Assembly: GCA_021155045.1 (NCBI GenBank)
Contig: JAJNQB010000016.1
Coordinates: forward strand, 62,001-126,000
DNA from: Arcticibacter sp.
GTDB lineage: Bacteria > Bacteroidota > Bacteroidia > 2-12-FULL-35-15
Direction of reading: 5' to 3'
Length of the DNA stretch: 64,000 nucleotides
Under the pieces are notes generated by a model. That model worked only from the letters and a program-made list of their open reading frames with translations, made no database searches and was not told the DNA's origin. This document shows, piece by piece, positions 8,292 through 17,189 of this stretch. Each line of letters starts with the position of its first letter. Position 1 is the stretch's first letter. A program made the translations under genes and the position numbers.

Positions 8292-9230
8292 TTATGCAAC
8301 CAATATTTTTTTTTGTTTTGCAGCATAAGCATTTGCGGCTTCGCGTACCCAAGCTCCATTATTATGTGCGCTGATGTGGTTTGCTAATCTGATTTTATTT
8401 AATGGTCCGTTACCATTAATTACATTGCTAAATTCTTTCCAATCAATTTCCCCGTGTTCATAAATCTTTTTTGTTTCATTCCACTTTAATTTATCATCCG
8501 GAATTTTTAATCCTATTATTTCAGCTTGTTGAACCGTTTTGTCGATGAAACGCTGACGCAATACATCATTACTTTCACGTTTAATTCGCCATGTCATTGC
8601 TTTACCTGTGTGTGGAGAATCTGTATCATGTGGACCAAACATCATCAGCGATGGCCACCACCAACGGTTTAATGCATCTTGTGCCATTTCTTTTTGTTCG
8701 GATGTTCCTGAAGCAAGTTTTCCCATAATTTCATAACCTTGACGCTGATGAAAACTTTCTTCTTTACAAATACGAATCATTGCACGCGAGTATGGACCAT
8801 AAGAAGTTCGTTGTAATGATATTTGATTTACAATGGCAGCACCATCAACTAACCATCCTATTGCCCCAATATCTGCCCAAGTAACAGCAGGGTAGTTAAA
8901 AATACTAGAGTATTTTGCTTTTCCTGTATGTAACTGTTCAATTAATTCTTCACGAGAAATACCCAATGTTTCGCAAGCACTATATAAGTATAAGCCGTGT
9001 CCAGCTTCATCCTGAATTTTAGCTAATAAAATCAATTTTGCACGTAAGCTTGGAGCGCGTGTAATCCAATTCCCCTCGGGTTGCATGCCTATTACTTCGG
9101 AATGCGCATGTTGTGATATTTGTCGAATAAGATGCTTGCGGTAATCTTCCGGCATCCAATCTTTCGGTTCAATTTTAGAATCAGCATCTATAATAGCTTG
9201 AAACTTTTCTAAATGTTTTACATCTTCCAT
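8292..9230 (-). CDS. paaA: phenylacetyl-CoA epoxidase catalytic subunit PaaA
   Basis: This 312-aa protein is the catalytic diiron oxygenase subunit, which converts phenylacetyl-CoA to its 1,2-epoxide in aerobic phenylacetate degradation. Diiron-ligand motifs are visible: HSEVIG near residue 45, KIQDEAGHG near 75, and CKEESFHQRQG near 165. It is the first gene of paaABCD. The reductase gene paaE, and the later genes paaG, paaZ, paaH, paaJ and paaK, are not in the window. An imperfect palindrome at 9256-9282, 26 bp upstream of the start, is a candidate operator. Confidence 0.96.
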   Translation of the reverse strand: MEDVKHLEKFQAIIDADSKIEPKDWMPEDYRKHLIRQISQHAHSEVIGMQPEGNWITRAPSLRAKLILLAKIQDEAGHGLYLYSACETLGISREELIEQLHTGKAKYSSIFNYPAVTWADIGAIGWLVDGAAIVNQISLQRTSYGPYSRAMIRICKEESFHQRQGYEIMGKLASGTSEQKEMAQDALNRWWWPSLMMFGPHDTDSPHTGKAMTWRIKRESNDVLRQRFIDKTVQQAEIIGLKIPDDKLKWNETKKIYEHGEIDWKEFSNVINGNGPLNKIRLANHISAHNNGAWVREAANAYAAKQKKILVA

Positions 9231-9255
9231 GTATGTTAGATTTTGTGGTACAAAC

Positions 9256-9282
9256 GCTAATAAAAAAATGATTTTTATCAGC
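9256..9282 (-). promoter_or_regulatory. inverted repeat upstream of paaA, candidate operator
   Basis: GCTAATAAAAA at 9256-9266 and TTTTTATCAGC at 9272-9282 form an 11-bp inverted repeat with one mismatch and a 5-nt centre, 26 bp upstream of paaA. It could be a repressor site (TetR-type PaaR proteins are known paa regulators) or an mRNA leader hairpin. No regulator gene is adjacent. Confidence 0.4.
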
Positions 9283-9378
9283 GCCTACAAATATCGTTAT
9301 TATTTGTGAATTTTACTACTGATTTTTAATTTGATATCGACATAAAAATCAGAACAAACTAGTAATAACAAAGAAAAA

Positions 9379-9834
9379 CTAGATGAGTTTTTCAAGTGTA
9401 TTAAAAAGAGCATTATTGGTAATTAAACAACCGGCTTGAAGCAGTTCAAAAATTTCAACTTCTCTTTCTTTTTGATATTTTTTATTCGATTTAAGAATAG
9501 TTACAGCAGAAAAATCCTGTTGATTCAAATCATTTTTTGTTAAATCTATTTTGCTTCCTTCTTTTACTTTTATTCCTAATAATTTTATTTCTTCGCTTGT
9601 AAACTTATAAATGTGGAGGCTTTTCGCTTCTCTATATTCTAGGTATTCAATTTTTTTTAACACTTTATCATACACCACATCGCTAAAAACATCAATAAGC
9701 TCGTTTGCCTTTTCATTTTCTTGAATCTTCATCTTTTCCCAATCTTGCGCTGTTATTTGGGCGTGAGCTAAAAAGCTGATAAATTCTTTTTCTAAATTAT
9801 TTAATTCTTCTGGTGTTAATCGCTTGTATTTCAT
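9379..9834 (-). CDS. DUF6495 family protein
   Basis: The start MKYKRLTPEELNNLEKEFIS and the following ITAQDWEKMK...ANELIDVFSDVVYDKVLKKIEYLE match the conserved DUF6495 family of Bacteroidota, giving 151 aa. A longer frame exists up to 9930, but the -7 element TATTTTTG on this strand (9865-9872) lies between the two possible starts, which favours the shorter form. It is a soluble cytoplasmic protein of unknown function, transcribed divergently from pepT. Confidence 0.7.
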   Translation of the reverse strand: MKYKRLTPEELNNLEKEFISFLAHAQITAQDWEKMKIQENEKANELIDVFSDVVYDKVLKKIEYLEYREAKSLHIYKFTSEEIKLLGIKVKEGSKIDLTKNDLNQQDFSAVTILKSNKKYQKEREVEIFELLQAGCLITNNALFNTLEKLI

Positions 9835-9864
9835 TAAATTTTGAAATGTATTTTGAATATTGCC

Positions 9865-9872
9865 CAAAAATA
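9865..9872 (-). promoter_or_regulatory. -7 promoter element for the DUF6495 gene
   Basis: TATTTTTG on the minus strand fits TAnnTTTG and lies 30 bp upstream of the chosen start at 9834. No clear TTG is seen at the -33 position. Confidence 0.4.
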
Positions 9873-9981
9873 CTGTAATTCGTGATTCTAAAAAGAGATA
9901 ATTTTTGTTTTGGCAAATAGTTCTCGACAAACCTGAGTTAGCAATAATTTATCATTAAAAAAACGAACTAATTAATTTAAT

Positions 9982-11226
9982 ATGAAAATAGATGATTATA
10001 CAGTAGCGGAGCGTTTTATTAAATATGCAAAAATTGATACGCAAAGCGATCCAAACTCTCCAACGTGTCCTTCAACTGAAAAACAAAAAGACCTAGCTAA
10101 AGTACTTGTAAATGAGTTGCTTCAAATAGGAGTGAAAGACGCTCACATGGATGAAAATGGATATGTTTATGGAACAATTGAAAGTAATACTTCTAAAAAA
10201 GTTCCGGTAATTTGTTTTTGTTCTCACATGGATACATCTCCAGATTGTTCAGGCAAAAATGTGAATCCTCAAATCCATAAAAATTATGATGGAAAAGATA
10301 TTGTTTTACTTAACGATAAATCACAAATTATAAAAGTATCAGAACATCCATCTTTGCTAAAGCAAATTGGAAATGATATTATCACAACAGATGGAACAAC
10401 TTTACTTGGTGCCGACAATAAAGCAGGTGTTGCTGAAATAATGGATGCTGCCAATCATATAATGAAACATCCTGAAATAAAACACGGAACTATTAAAATA
10501 TTATTTACTCCTGATGAAGAAATTGGTCGTGGTGCTGATAAAGCAGATTTAAAAAAGGTTGGCGCTGATTATGGTTACACCATTGATGGAGAGGAGTTAG
10601 GGCACATAGAAAACGAAACATTTTCAGCTGATGGTGTTACCATTAAAATTCATGGAGTAAGCACACATCCCGGTTTTGCAAAAAACAAAATGGAAAGTGC
10701 AATTAAAATTGCAAGTGAAATTGTTGCTGCATTACCCAAAGACAAAATGAGCCCAGAAAGTACAGAGAAGAAAGAACCGTTTGTTCATCCTGTTAGCATT
10801 TCAGGAGGAATAGAAGAAACAGTTTTGCAGTTTATTATCAGAGCATTTGATGAAGAAGGTTTAGAAAAGCAAGAAGATTTTTTAAAACAATTGACAGAAA
10901 AAGTAATCAAAAATTACCCTAACTCTTCTTTTGATTTTATAGTAAAAGAACAATACCGCAACATGAAACAAGTGCTTGATAAAAATCCATCAATTGTAGA
11001 TAATGCTATGGAAGCTATTAAAAGAAGTGGTGTTACACCAGTTTTGTCGAGTATTAGAGGCGGTACAGATGGTTCACGTTTTTCTTATATGGGTTTGCCT
11101 TGTCCTAATATTTTTGCAGGAGAACATGCTTTTCACTCGAAACACGAATGGGTGAGTATTCAGGATATGCACAGGGCTGTGGACACTATTGTAAACTTAT
11201 GCATGATTTGGGAAGAAAGAGCCTAA
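9982..11226 (+). CDS. pepT: peptidase T (tripeptide aminopeptidase)
   Basis: This 414-aa M20B metallopeptidase removes N-terminal residues from tripeptides in the cytoplasm. Metal-binding and catalytic motifs are complete: SHMDTSPD (H82, D84), LLGADNKAG (D145), TPDEEIGRG (E179/E180), IDGEELG, and the C-terminal GEHAFHSKHEW histidine. A dimerisation insert lies between about residues 215 and 325. The length is normal. The gene is divergent from the DUF6495 gene. Confidence 0.95.
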   Translation: MKIDDYTVAERFIKYAKIDTQSDPNSPTCPSTEKQKDLAKVLVNELLQIGVKDAHMDENGYVYGTIESNTSKKVPVICFCSHMDTSPDCSGKNVNPQIHKNYDGKDIVLLNDKSQIIKVSEHPSLLKQIGNDIITTDGTTLLGADNKAGVAEIMDAANHIMKHPEIKHGTIKILFTPDEEIGRGADKADLKKVGADYGYTIDGEELGHIENETFSADGVTIKIHGVSTHPGFAKNKMESAIKIASEIVAALPKDKMSPESTEKKEPFVHPVSISGGIEETVLQFIIRAFDEEGLEKQEDFLKQLTEKVIKNYPNSSFDFIVKEQYRNMKQVLDKNPSIVDNAMEAIKRSGVTPVLSSIRGGTDGSRFSYMGLPCPNIFAGEHAFHSKHEWVSIQDMHRAVDTIVNLCMIWEERA

Positions 11227-11234
11227 TTATTTTC

Positions 11235-11242
11235 TATTTTTG
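11235..11242 (+). promoter_or_regulatory. -7 promoter element for the PagL-like gene
   Basis: TATTTTTG lies 18 bp before the GTG start at 11261. A TTTG at 11207-11210 could be the -33 element, but the spacing of 24 nt is rather long. Confidence 0.4.
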
Positions 11243-11260
11243 TAATTCATTTTTTAAAAG

Positions 11261-12361
11261 GTGAAAAACAAAATACGATACAGTTTATTTTTATTTGGTT
11301 TATTAATTCCATTTTCAGTTTTTTCGCAAAAAAAAGAAACGCGTGATTTTATGATTACTGCTAATGGTCATGCAGGTTATATTATCAGCCACAGAAACAA
11401 TATGACACATTTAATCAAAGGTCATGTTGGCGTTGCCGAACTAAATTTTGTTTATCGAACGAATGGAAGAAAGCCATGGCATCAACTATACAAATACCCA
11501 GAGCTAGGTGTTGGTTTTATGCACTTTTGGTTAGGAAACCCCGAACAATTGGGAACACTAGAGGCGTTGTATCCATATTCTGATTTCAGATTAACGAAAA
11601 TAAATCCAGTTTTTTCTTTGAACATGCGAGTTGGAATTGGTTTAGCTTATCTGATGAAACCATTTGATATAAAAACTAACCATAAAAATAATGCTATCGG
11701 ATCTCATCTAAATGGTTTTGTAAATTTAAGGCTAAATGCTGTTTTTACTTTATCAAAAAAACTGAAACTTAATACAGGATTTGGAATGTCGCATGCCTCA
11801 AATGCTGCAATGAAAACACCTAATCTTGGCTTAAACATTCCAACAGCACATCTTGGTTTATCATATATACTTGGTAACAAAGAATGGGTTTGCAAAAAAG
11901 ATAGCGTACCTCCTTGTGTAAAATCAATAAGAGTATCTATTATTGGAGCTTTTGGAGTAAAAGAATTAGAAGTGCCAACTGGCAATAAGTATGTTGCTTA
12001 CAGCTTACAATTAAATGCATACAAGCCACTAAACTATAAGAACAGAATTGGAGGAGGAGTAGAAGCGGGGTATAATGAGGCAACAAAAGCTGTTTGGGAA
12101 GATGATGGAATAACCAATTATAAGTTTAAAGACATTGTTCAGGTGGGCGTTAAAGTAGGCTATGAGTACAGAATACACAGGCTTTCATTGCCACTTGAGT
12201 TTGGATATTATATTCATAAAACACAAAGTTATAATGGAAAAATATTTCATCGTATAGGAATGCGATATAATATCAATAAACATTTAATAGCCAATTTTAC
12301 TCTTTTCACTCATTGGGCAAAAGCCGATTATTTTGAGTGGGGGTTGGGATATGAATTTTAA
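11261..12361 (+). CDS. PagL/acyloxyacyl-hydrolase-like outer membrane protein
   Basis: This 366-aa outer-membrane barrel starts with GTG. It has a signal peptide ending FSVFSQ and alternating amphipathic strands to a C-terminal aromatic residue (WGLGYEF). The central segment GSHLNGFVNLR ... GMSHASNAAMKTPNLGLN carries the His-x-Ser signature of PagL-type lipid A 3-O-deacylases. The family would trim lipid A acyl chains, but the second half is longer than in classic PagL and the substrate is unproven. The end overlaps the next gene by 11 bp, so the two are probably co-transcribed. Confidence 0.7.
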   Translation: MKNKIRYSLFLFGLLIPFSVFSQKKETRDFMITANGHAGYIISHRNNMTHLIKGHVGVAELNFVYRTNGRKPWHQLYKYPELGVGFMHFWLGNPEQLGTLEALYPYSDFRLTKINPVFSLNMRVGIGLAYLMKPFDIKTNHKNNAIGSHLNGFVNLRLNAVFTLSKKLKLNTGFGMSHASNAAMKTPNLGLNIPTAHLGLSYILGNKEWVCKKDSVPPCVKSIRVSIIGAFGVKELEVPTGNKYVAYSLQLNAYKPLNYKNRIGGGVEAGYNEATKAVWEDDGITNYKFKDIVQVGVKVGYEYRIHRLSLPLEFGYYIHKTQSYNGKIFHRIGMRYNINKHLIANFTLFTHWAKADYFEWGLGYEF

Positions 12362-13061
12362 ATACAATCAAATGCAGTTCAGTTTAAATAATATTCGTAT
12401 TCAGTACATATTAAAATTAATGCTATTTTGGTTTTTATTTTTTGCAATGTTTCGTGTATTGTTTATTACATACCATCATGCTCAAATACCTGATGGCAAA
12501 CATTCTGATACCGTTTTAGCATTTATATTTGCATTGAGGTTAGATTTATCTGTGATTACTGCAATGGTATTTATTCCTTTTGTTTTATGGGTTTGTCAGC
12601 AATTTTATAAAAACAGAATCATCCATTTAATCAATAAATATTTCAATTATTCATTAATTGTTATTGTTTCTTTTTTGAGTATGCTTAACATCAAACTTTA
12701 TGGTGAGTGGCATACCATTCTTACAAAAGATGCATTGTTTGAATTTTTTTGTCCAAAAGAGGAATTAACATTTATGTCAGTTTGGTCCATCATATTAATT
12801 GGAGGAGGAGCACTTTTAGTAAGCTACTTAACCATTCGAGTTTATTATAAATACATTACAAATTTTTCTTATCCTATCGAAAATAAAAATTGGAGGTTAG
12901 CCCAAATCATTGTTGGGGTGGCTATTTTGTCTGTTTTTTATAGAGGAGGATTGCAAACAAGAATTGTAAGTCAGAATAATGTTATTTATTCTGATTTAGA
13001 AATAAACAATCAAATTGCCACTAATAATGTTTGGTATCTCGTTAATAGTTGGATAAATTAA
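12351..13061 (+). CDS. LTA-synthase-type membrane domain without the sulfatase domain
   Basis: This protein of about 236 aa has five membrane helices and matches the N-terminal half of Bacteroidota LTA-synthase-like phosphoglycerol transferases: FRVLFITYHHAQ, LRLDLSVITAMVFIPFVLW, KLYGEWHTILTKDALFEF, and RGGLQTRIVSQNNVIYSDLE just after the last helix. Full-length relatives continue with a sulfatase-fold catalytic domain of about 400 residues. Here the frame stops right after the last helix, and the plug gene begins 28 bp later. It may be a remnant or a stand-alone membrane domain. The ATG at 12351 was chosen over the upstream TTG at 12333; an ATG at 12372 is also possible. Confidence 0.65.
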   Translation: MNFKYNQMQFSLNNIRIQYILKLMLFWFLFFAMFRVLFITYHHAQIPDGKHSDTVLAFIFALRLDLSVITAMVFIPFVLWVCQQFYKNRIIHLINKYFNYSLIVIVSFLSMLNIKLYGEWHTILTKDALFEFFCPKEELTFMSVWSIILIGGGALLVSYLTIRVYYKYITNFSYPIENKNWRLAQIIVGVAILSVFYRGGLQTRIVSQNNVIYSDLEINNQIATNNVWYLVNSWIN

Positions 13062-13089
13062 AGGAACAATAATTGTTATAACCCTTTTC

Positions 13090-14457
13090 ATGACTCAAAA
13101 TAAATTTAATCCTTTATACATCCTATTGTTTTTTTGTATAATAACTACTGCTGCCTGTTTTGCTCAAAAAAAGAAAAATACTCTTTGGCAATCGCTTAAT
13201 ACTCCAACACAAAAAGATACATCTTTAAATGATTATTATAATGATAGGACATTGCGTTATTCTGATTACGTTTATAAAAAAAGCATTAAATCGGTTGAGT
13301 TAAGAGATGAAAGTTTTGTTTTATCACAACCCATTTTAAATTTAGGCTCATCAGAAAAACTAAAACTTAGTTTTGATGATTTGAATGCAGGATTTAGAAC
13401 ATATACATATACTTTTATTCATTGTAATGCAGATTGGAAACCATCTGATTTAATGACGCAAGAATATATTGAAGGATTTGCAGAAAATAATATTAATGAA
13501 TACAGTTACTCTTTTAATACGCTTCAAAAATACACGCATTATAACGCTGCATTTCCCAATAATTCAACTCGTTTTACCAAAACAGGAAATTATATTTTAA
13601 AAGTTTTTCAAGATGGTGATGCTGATAATGTTGTTATAACAAAACGTTTTGTGATTTATCAAAATAAAATATCTATTCAAGCAAAAGTATCGGCAGCCAG
13701 CATTATTAGTGATAGAAATTACAAGCAAGAAATTGATTTTATTATTACGCATCAAGGCTATCCAATTAATAATCCTTATGGCGATTTAAAAATTTATATC
13801 ACACAAAATAATCGTTGGGATAATGCAAAGACTGATTTAAAACCATTATTTGTAAAGAATAACGAATTAGTTTATGATTATGATGAAATAAATGTTTTTC
13901 CCGGAGGAAATGAATTTCGTTTTTTCGATATAAAAAGTATTCGCTATCAAACAGAAAAAGTATATAGTGTAAAAATTGATTCTACAGGTAATAATGTAAC
14001 GCTTTATAATGACGAAAAGCGAACATTTAAACGGTTTTATTCTCAACCAGATATGAATGGTGATTTTTTAATTAAAGTTCAGGAGGGCAAAAACAGTGAA
14101 GTGGAAGCAGACTATTGTTATGTTAATTTTTTTCTGCCTTGGGAACAAGTATTTACGGACGGTAATTTATATGTTTTTGGTGCTTATAATGGTTGGCAAT
14201 GCACTTCTGACAATTTAATGAAATACAACCCAAGGCGTTATGGTTATGAGTGTCAGTTATACTTAAAACAAGGATATTACAATTATGAATATGCTTATTT
14301 AAAAGATAGTGCTACAGAGGCCGATATTACAGAGGTTGAAGGTTCACACTATGAAACAGAAAATGATTACACCATTTATGTTTATCACCGCCAGCAGGGG
14401 ACCTTTTACGACCAACTTATTTGCGTAAAAAGAATAAATTCAATGAAAGATTACTAA
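13090..14457 (+). CDS. type IX secretion system plug protein (DUF5103)
   Basis: This 455-aa secreted protein has a signal peptide ending ACFAQ. The body matches DUF5103, now called the T9SS plug: SVELRDESFVLSQPILNLGSSE, a TYTFIHCNADWKPSDL segment, QEIDFIITHQGYPINNP, VFPGGNEFRFFDIKS and a C-terminal domain with LYVFGAYNGWQC. In Flavobacterium the plug closes the periplasmic side of the SprA translocon when PorV is absent. It lies 28 bp after the LTA-synthase-like fragment on the same strand. No sprA or porV gene is in the window. Confidence 0.85.
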   Translation: MTQNKFNPLYILLFFCIITTAACFAQKKKNTLWQSLNTPTQKDTSLNDYYNDRTLRYSDYVYKKSIKSVELRDESFVLSQPILNLGSSEKLKLSFDDLNAGFRTYTYTFIHCNADWKPSDLMTQEYIEGFAENNINEYSYSFNTLQKYTHYNAAFPNNSTRFTKTGNYILKVFQDGDADNVVITKRFVIYQNKISIQAKVSAASIISDRNYKQEIDFIITHQGYPINNPYGDLKIYITQNNRWDNAKTDLKPLFVKNNELVYDYDEINVFPGGNEFRFFDIKSIRYQTEKVYSVKIDSTGNNVTLYNDEKRTFKRFYSQPDMNGDFLIKVQEGKNSEVEADYCYVNFFLPWEQVFTDGNLYVFGAYNGWQCTSDNLMKYNPRRYGYECQLYLKQGYYNYEYAYLKDSATEADITEVEGSHYETENDYTIYVYHRQQGTFYDQLICVKRINSMKDY

Positions 14458-14635
14458 AGTTAATTGGTTCATTGGTTGATTTGTAAATGTTAGTACATTC
14501 CCTATTATAAATTATATTAATATGTTTTTGTATAAAGTTTATGAAATATAGCTATTACAATAACATAAAGTCAATTCGGGCTTATCGAGAATTGGCGTTG
14601 AGCTATAAAAAACTAATATTTAATAGAAGGAAAGT

Positions 14636-15700
14636 CTAGGCTACCGACAACAAAAATAAGCTATGATCGATATTCAGGAAGGAATTATATATAAGAACAT
14701 TCTTAATCGACTTGTGTTTATTCTCACCAATTAAAATTGAACTTGGAACAGTTTGTGTTTTTAAAATCATCGAAGCAATCCACATTGCATAGCTAGATGC
14801 AGTTTGGTATTCTCCACACAAATGTTTAAAATAAATTGATGTTGCATTTGAGAATAAATCTTTCATAATATCATAATAAACAGAATCATAACGGTTATCA
14901 CCATTTATTCCATAAATAACCAGGTCAATATCAGAAAAATTTAATCCTTTTTCAGAAAGTAAATCATTGATTTTTGCTCCTATTTCAGTTTTATTTGCTG
15001 GCTTGTAAATGGTTTTAAGCGCACGAATTTTAGCATAGGCATTTTCTGATTTCTCTTTGCCAAGCATAAAAAAGGCAGCTCCTTCGCCAGATATAGTTCC
15101 ATTTGTTTTCGAATGAATCAAATCGAATGTAGAAACATTTTCTTTTTTCCAGTATCCAATTCTATCACACACTCTGTAATATTTGTCTGTCATCTCATCG
15201 TGTGCTCCTGTCAAAACATTTTGTGCTTCACCTTCAGCAATAGTCATCAAACTATCAAGTAAAGCACTTTCAAAGGAAAAACCTTTATGGACGTAGGTGA
15301 AATTATAATTCATACATTTTAATTGCAAAGCAATTTGTGCACTCACGGTATTGTGAGTTGATTGTATGAATGAAGTAGGAGTGAGGAACTGTTCTTTATT
15401 TTCAATTATCGCAAGAAGAAATTTTTCTGTATCTTCTAAACAACCCAATGCTGTTCCTGTGATAATAGCATCAGGCATTTCAATTTTTGCATCTTTCATG
15501 CAAATATTTGCAGCAGCAATACCCATTTTAATTAAACGAGCCATTCTGCGTGCTAATGTTGGATTCAAAAATTCTTTGTATGGAGGCTCAATACAGTATA
15601 AATAATTGGTATCATGCAAAACAGGTTCTGATAAAAAATCAGAATTATTAAATGTGTTTTGTGGCGAAATAACACTTAGTCCGTTTATATATGCTTCCAT
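14636..15700 (-). CDS. chain-length-factor-like ketosynthase (no active-site Cys)
   Basis: This 354-aa thiolase-fold protein resembles the decarboxylation-type partner KS of flexirubin/aryl-polyene clusters. The nucleophilic elbow reads TYVHKGFSFESALLDS, with no cysteine, and the usual first catalytic His region reads YGINGDNRYD. The FKHLCGEYQTASSYAMW motif of this subgroup is present. It probably forms a heterodimer with the KS encoded immediately upstream, since the two genes abut without a gap. It is the last gene of the six-gene operon. Confidence 0.8.
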   Translation of the reverse strand: MEAYINGLSVISPQNTFNNSDFLSEPVLHDTNYLYCIEPPYKEFLNPTLARRMARLIKMGIAAANICMKDAKIEMPDAIITGTALGCLEDTEKFLLAIIENKEQFLTPTSFIQSTHNTVSAQIALQLKCMNYNFTYVHKGFSFESALLDSLMTIAEGEAQNVLTGAHDEMTDKYYRVCDRIGYWKKENVSTFDLIHSKTNGTISGEGAAFFMLGKEKSENAYAKIRALKTIYKPANKTEIGAKINDLLSEKGLNFSDIDLVIYGINGDNRYDSVYYDIMKDLFSNATSIYFKHLCGEYQTASSYAMWIASMILKTQTVPSSILIGENKHKSIKNVLIYNSFLNIDHSLFLLSVA

Positions 15701-16909
15701 CTAATTGTTATGTCTTGAAAATATTAATGCAGAAGTATTACCACCAAAGCCAAATGAATTTGATAAAACATGATTTATTGTTTTATCTGTTATTAATTCA
15801 GTAGTTGGTGTAAACGCAACTTCAGCCATTTGATTTTTATAATTCAGGTTTGGAAAAACGGTATTGTTATTAATAGCCAAAACAGAAAAAACTGCTTCTA
15901 TTCCTCCGCAAGCACCAAGAGTATGTCCTGTATAGGCTTTTGTTGAACTAATCATCGGAACATTTTTACCAAACATTCTGGTAATAGCAATTCCTTCGGA
16001 TAAATCATTAATAGCCGTTCCTGTTCCGTGAGCATTTATGTAATCAATGTTTTGAGGAGATAACCCACTTACTTTAAATGCTTTTTCCATTGCTAAATAA
16101 GCTCCGTCTCCATCTGGAGATGAAGCTGTTTGATGATAAGCATCATTTGAATTTCCGTAGCCAGAAAGTTCGGCTAATATTTTTTTTCCTTGTGCTGCTT
16201 TTTCTGATTCAAGAACAATAAATCCAGCGCCTTCACCAAGGTTCAATCCTTTTCTTTCAGCATCAAATGGCTTGCAATTTTCGTTATCTAAAATCATTAA
16301 GGTAGTAAAGCCATTGATGGTAAAGCGAGAAAGAGAATCTGTTCCGCCAACTATAACTCTATCTAAAATACCATGTTTGATTAAACGCGCACCAAACATG
16401 ATTGAATTAGCAGAGGAAGAACATGCTGTACTAATGGTAGAAATATATTCTCTTATTCCTATACTATCTGCAATACTTTCGGTGCTATCTCCGCATTCAT
16501 GTGTTTCGATAAATTTTAGCCAATTACCTGATTTGCTTATGTCTAAATAATCTAACCACAAATTTTCTGTAATTCCCATTCCACCAACACTTGTAGCAGA
16601 AATTAATCCTGTTTTAAATTCGTTGATGTTTGTTATGCCGGCATTTTTTACAGCTTCTTTTGCTGCAATAATTCCTAAATAACTTGTTCGTGTATTATCT
16701 GGTCGATTTTCAATACCAGCCACTTTTTTTAATTCATTATCACTTGCTTTTACTTCACCAACTGGTAATTGATGTTGGTAACGAGATATGATATTATCCA
16801 ACATAGTAACACCTGTTTTTTTGTTATTTAAAAAAACAAGTGCTTCTTCCACATTGTTGCCAATAGCAGAAATAATACCTAAACCAGTAATATAAACTTT
16901 GTTGCTCAT
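15701..16909 (-). CDS. beta-ketoacyl-ACP synthase (FabF-like), pigment-type
   Basis: This 402-aa ketosynthase has a full catalytic set: C163 (STACSSSANS), H294 (NAHGTGTAIND) and H329 (TKAYTGHTLGACGG). It would extend an ACP-bound polyene or acyl chain by decarboxylative condensation. Gene order (ACP upstream, chain-length-factor-like KS directly downstream) points to a KS-CLF heterodimer as in aryl-polyene and flexirubin pathways. The ACP ends 20 nt before this start. Confidence 0.88.
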   Translation of the reverse strand: MSNKVYITGLGIISAIGNNVEEALVFLNNKKTGVTMLDNIISRYQHQLPVGEVKASDNELKKVAGIENRPDNTRTSYLGIIAAKEAVKNAGITNINEFKTGLISATSVGGMGITENLWLDYLDISKSGNWLKFIETHECGDSTESIADSIGIREYISTISTACSSSANSIMFGARLIKHGILDRVIVGGTDSLSRFTINGFTTLMILDNENCKPFDAERKGLNLGEGAGFIVLESEKAAQGKKILAELSGYGNSNDAYHQTASSPDGDGAYLAMEKAFKVSGLSPQNIDYINAHGTGTAINDLSEGIAITRMFGKNVPMISSTKAYTGHTLGACGGIEAVFSVLAINNNTVFPNLNYKNQMAEVAFTPTTELITDKTINHVLSNSFGFGGNTSALIFSRHNN

Positions 16910-16929
16910 TCTTAGCTTAAAGCAAAAAA

Positions 16930-17184
16930 TTATTTTTTGTTTGCTTGAATGTATTCAGCCATAGAACGTATGGACTGAAATATTTTTTTCCCATCTTGTG
17001 GATTAGCAACTTTAATTCCGTAATTTTTTTCTAAAAGAACGATTAATTCTAATGCATCAATAGAATCTAAACCCAATCCTTCGCCAAATAGGGGAGCATC
17101 ATTATTAATATCTTCTTTTTTTACATCTTCTAAATTCAATTGTTCAATGATTTCTCCTTTTAATTGATCGATTAAAGCATCCAT
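16930..17184 (-). CDS. acyl carrier protein
   Basis: This 84-aa acidic helical protein has the phosphopantetheine site GLGLDSIDALEL, with the modified serine at S41. It sits inside the ketosynthase operon, 5 bp after the 211-aa gene, so it is the dedicated carrier for this pathway rather than the fatty-acid ACP. Confidence 0.93.
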   Translation of the reverse strand: MDALIDQLKGEIIEQLNLEDVKKEDINNDAPLFGEGLGLDSIDALELIVLLEKNYGIKVANPQDGKKIFQSIRSMAEYIQANKK

Positions 17185-17189
17185 GTTTT

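Noticed and set aside
14461..14484. Recurring AACCAAT-type short motif at gene borders (also near 7070 and 30512)
   Set aside because: The similarity is short and low in complexity in an AT-rich genome; chance cannot be excluded without counting genome-wide.
14541..14639. 32-aa plus-strand ORF between the plug gene and the CLF-like gene
   Set aside because: It overlaps the stop of the CLF-like gene, has no clear promoter spacing and no recognisable sequence; too weak to list as a gene.
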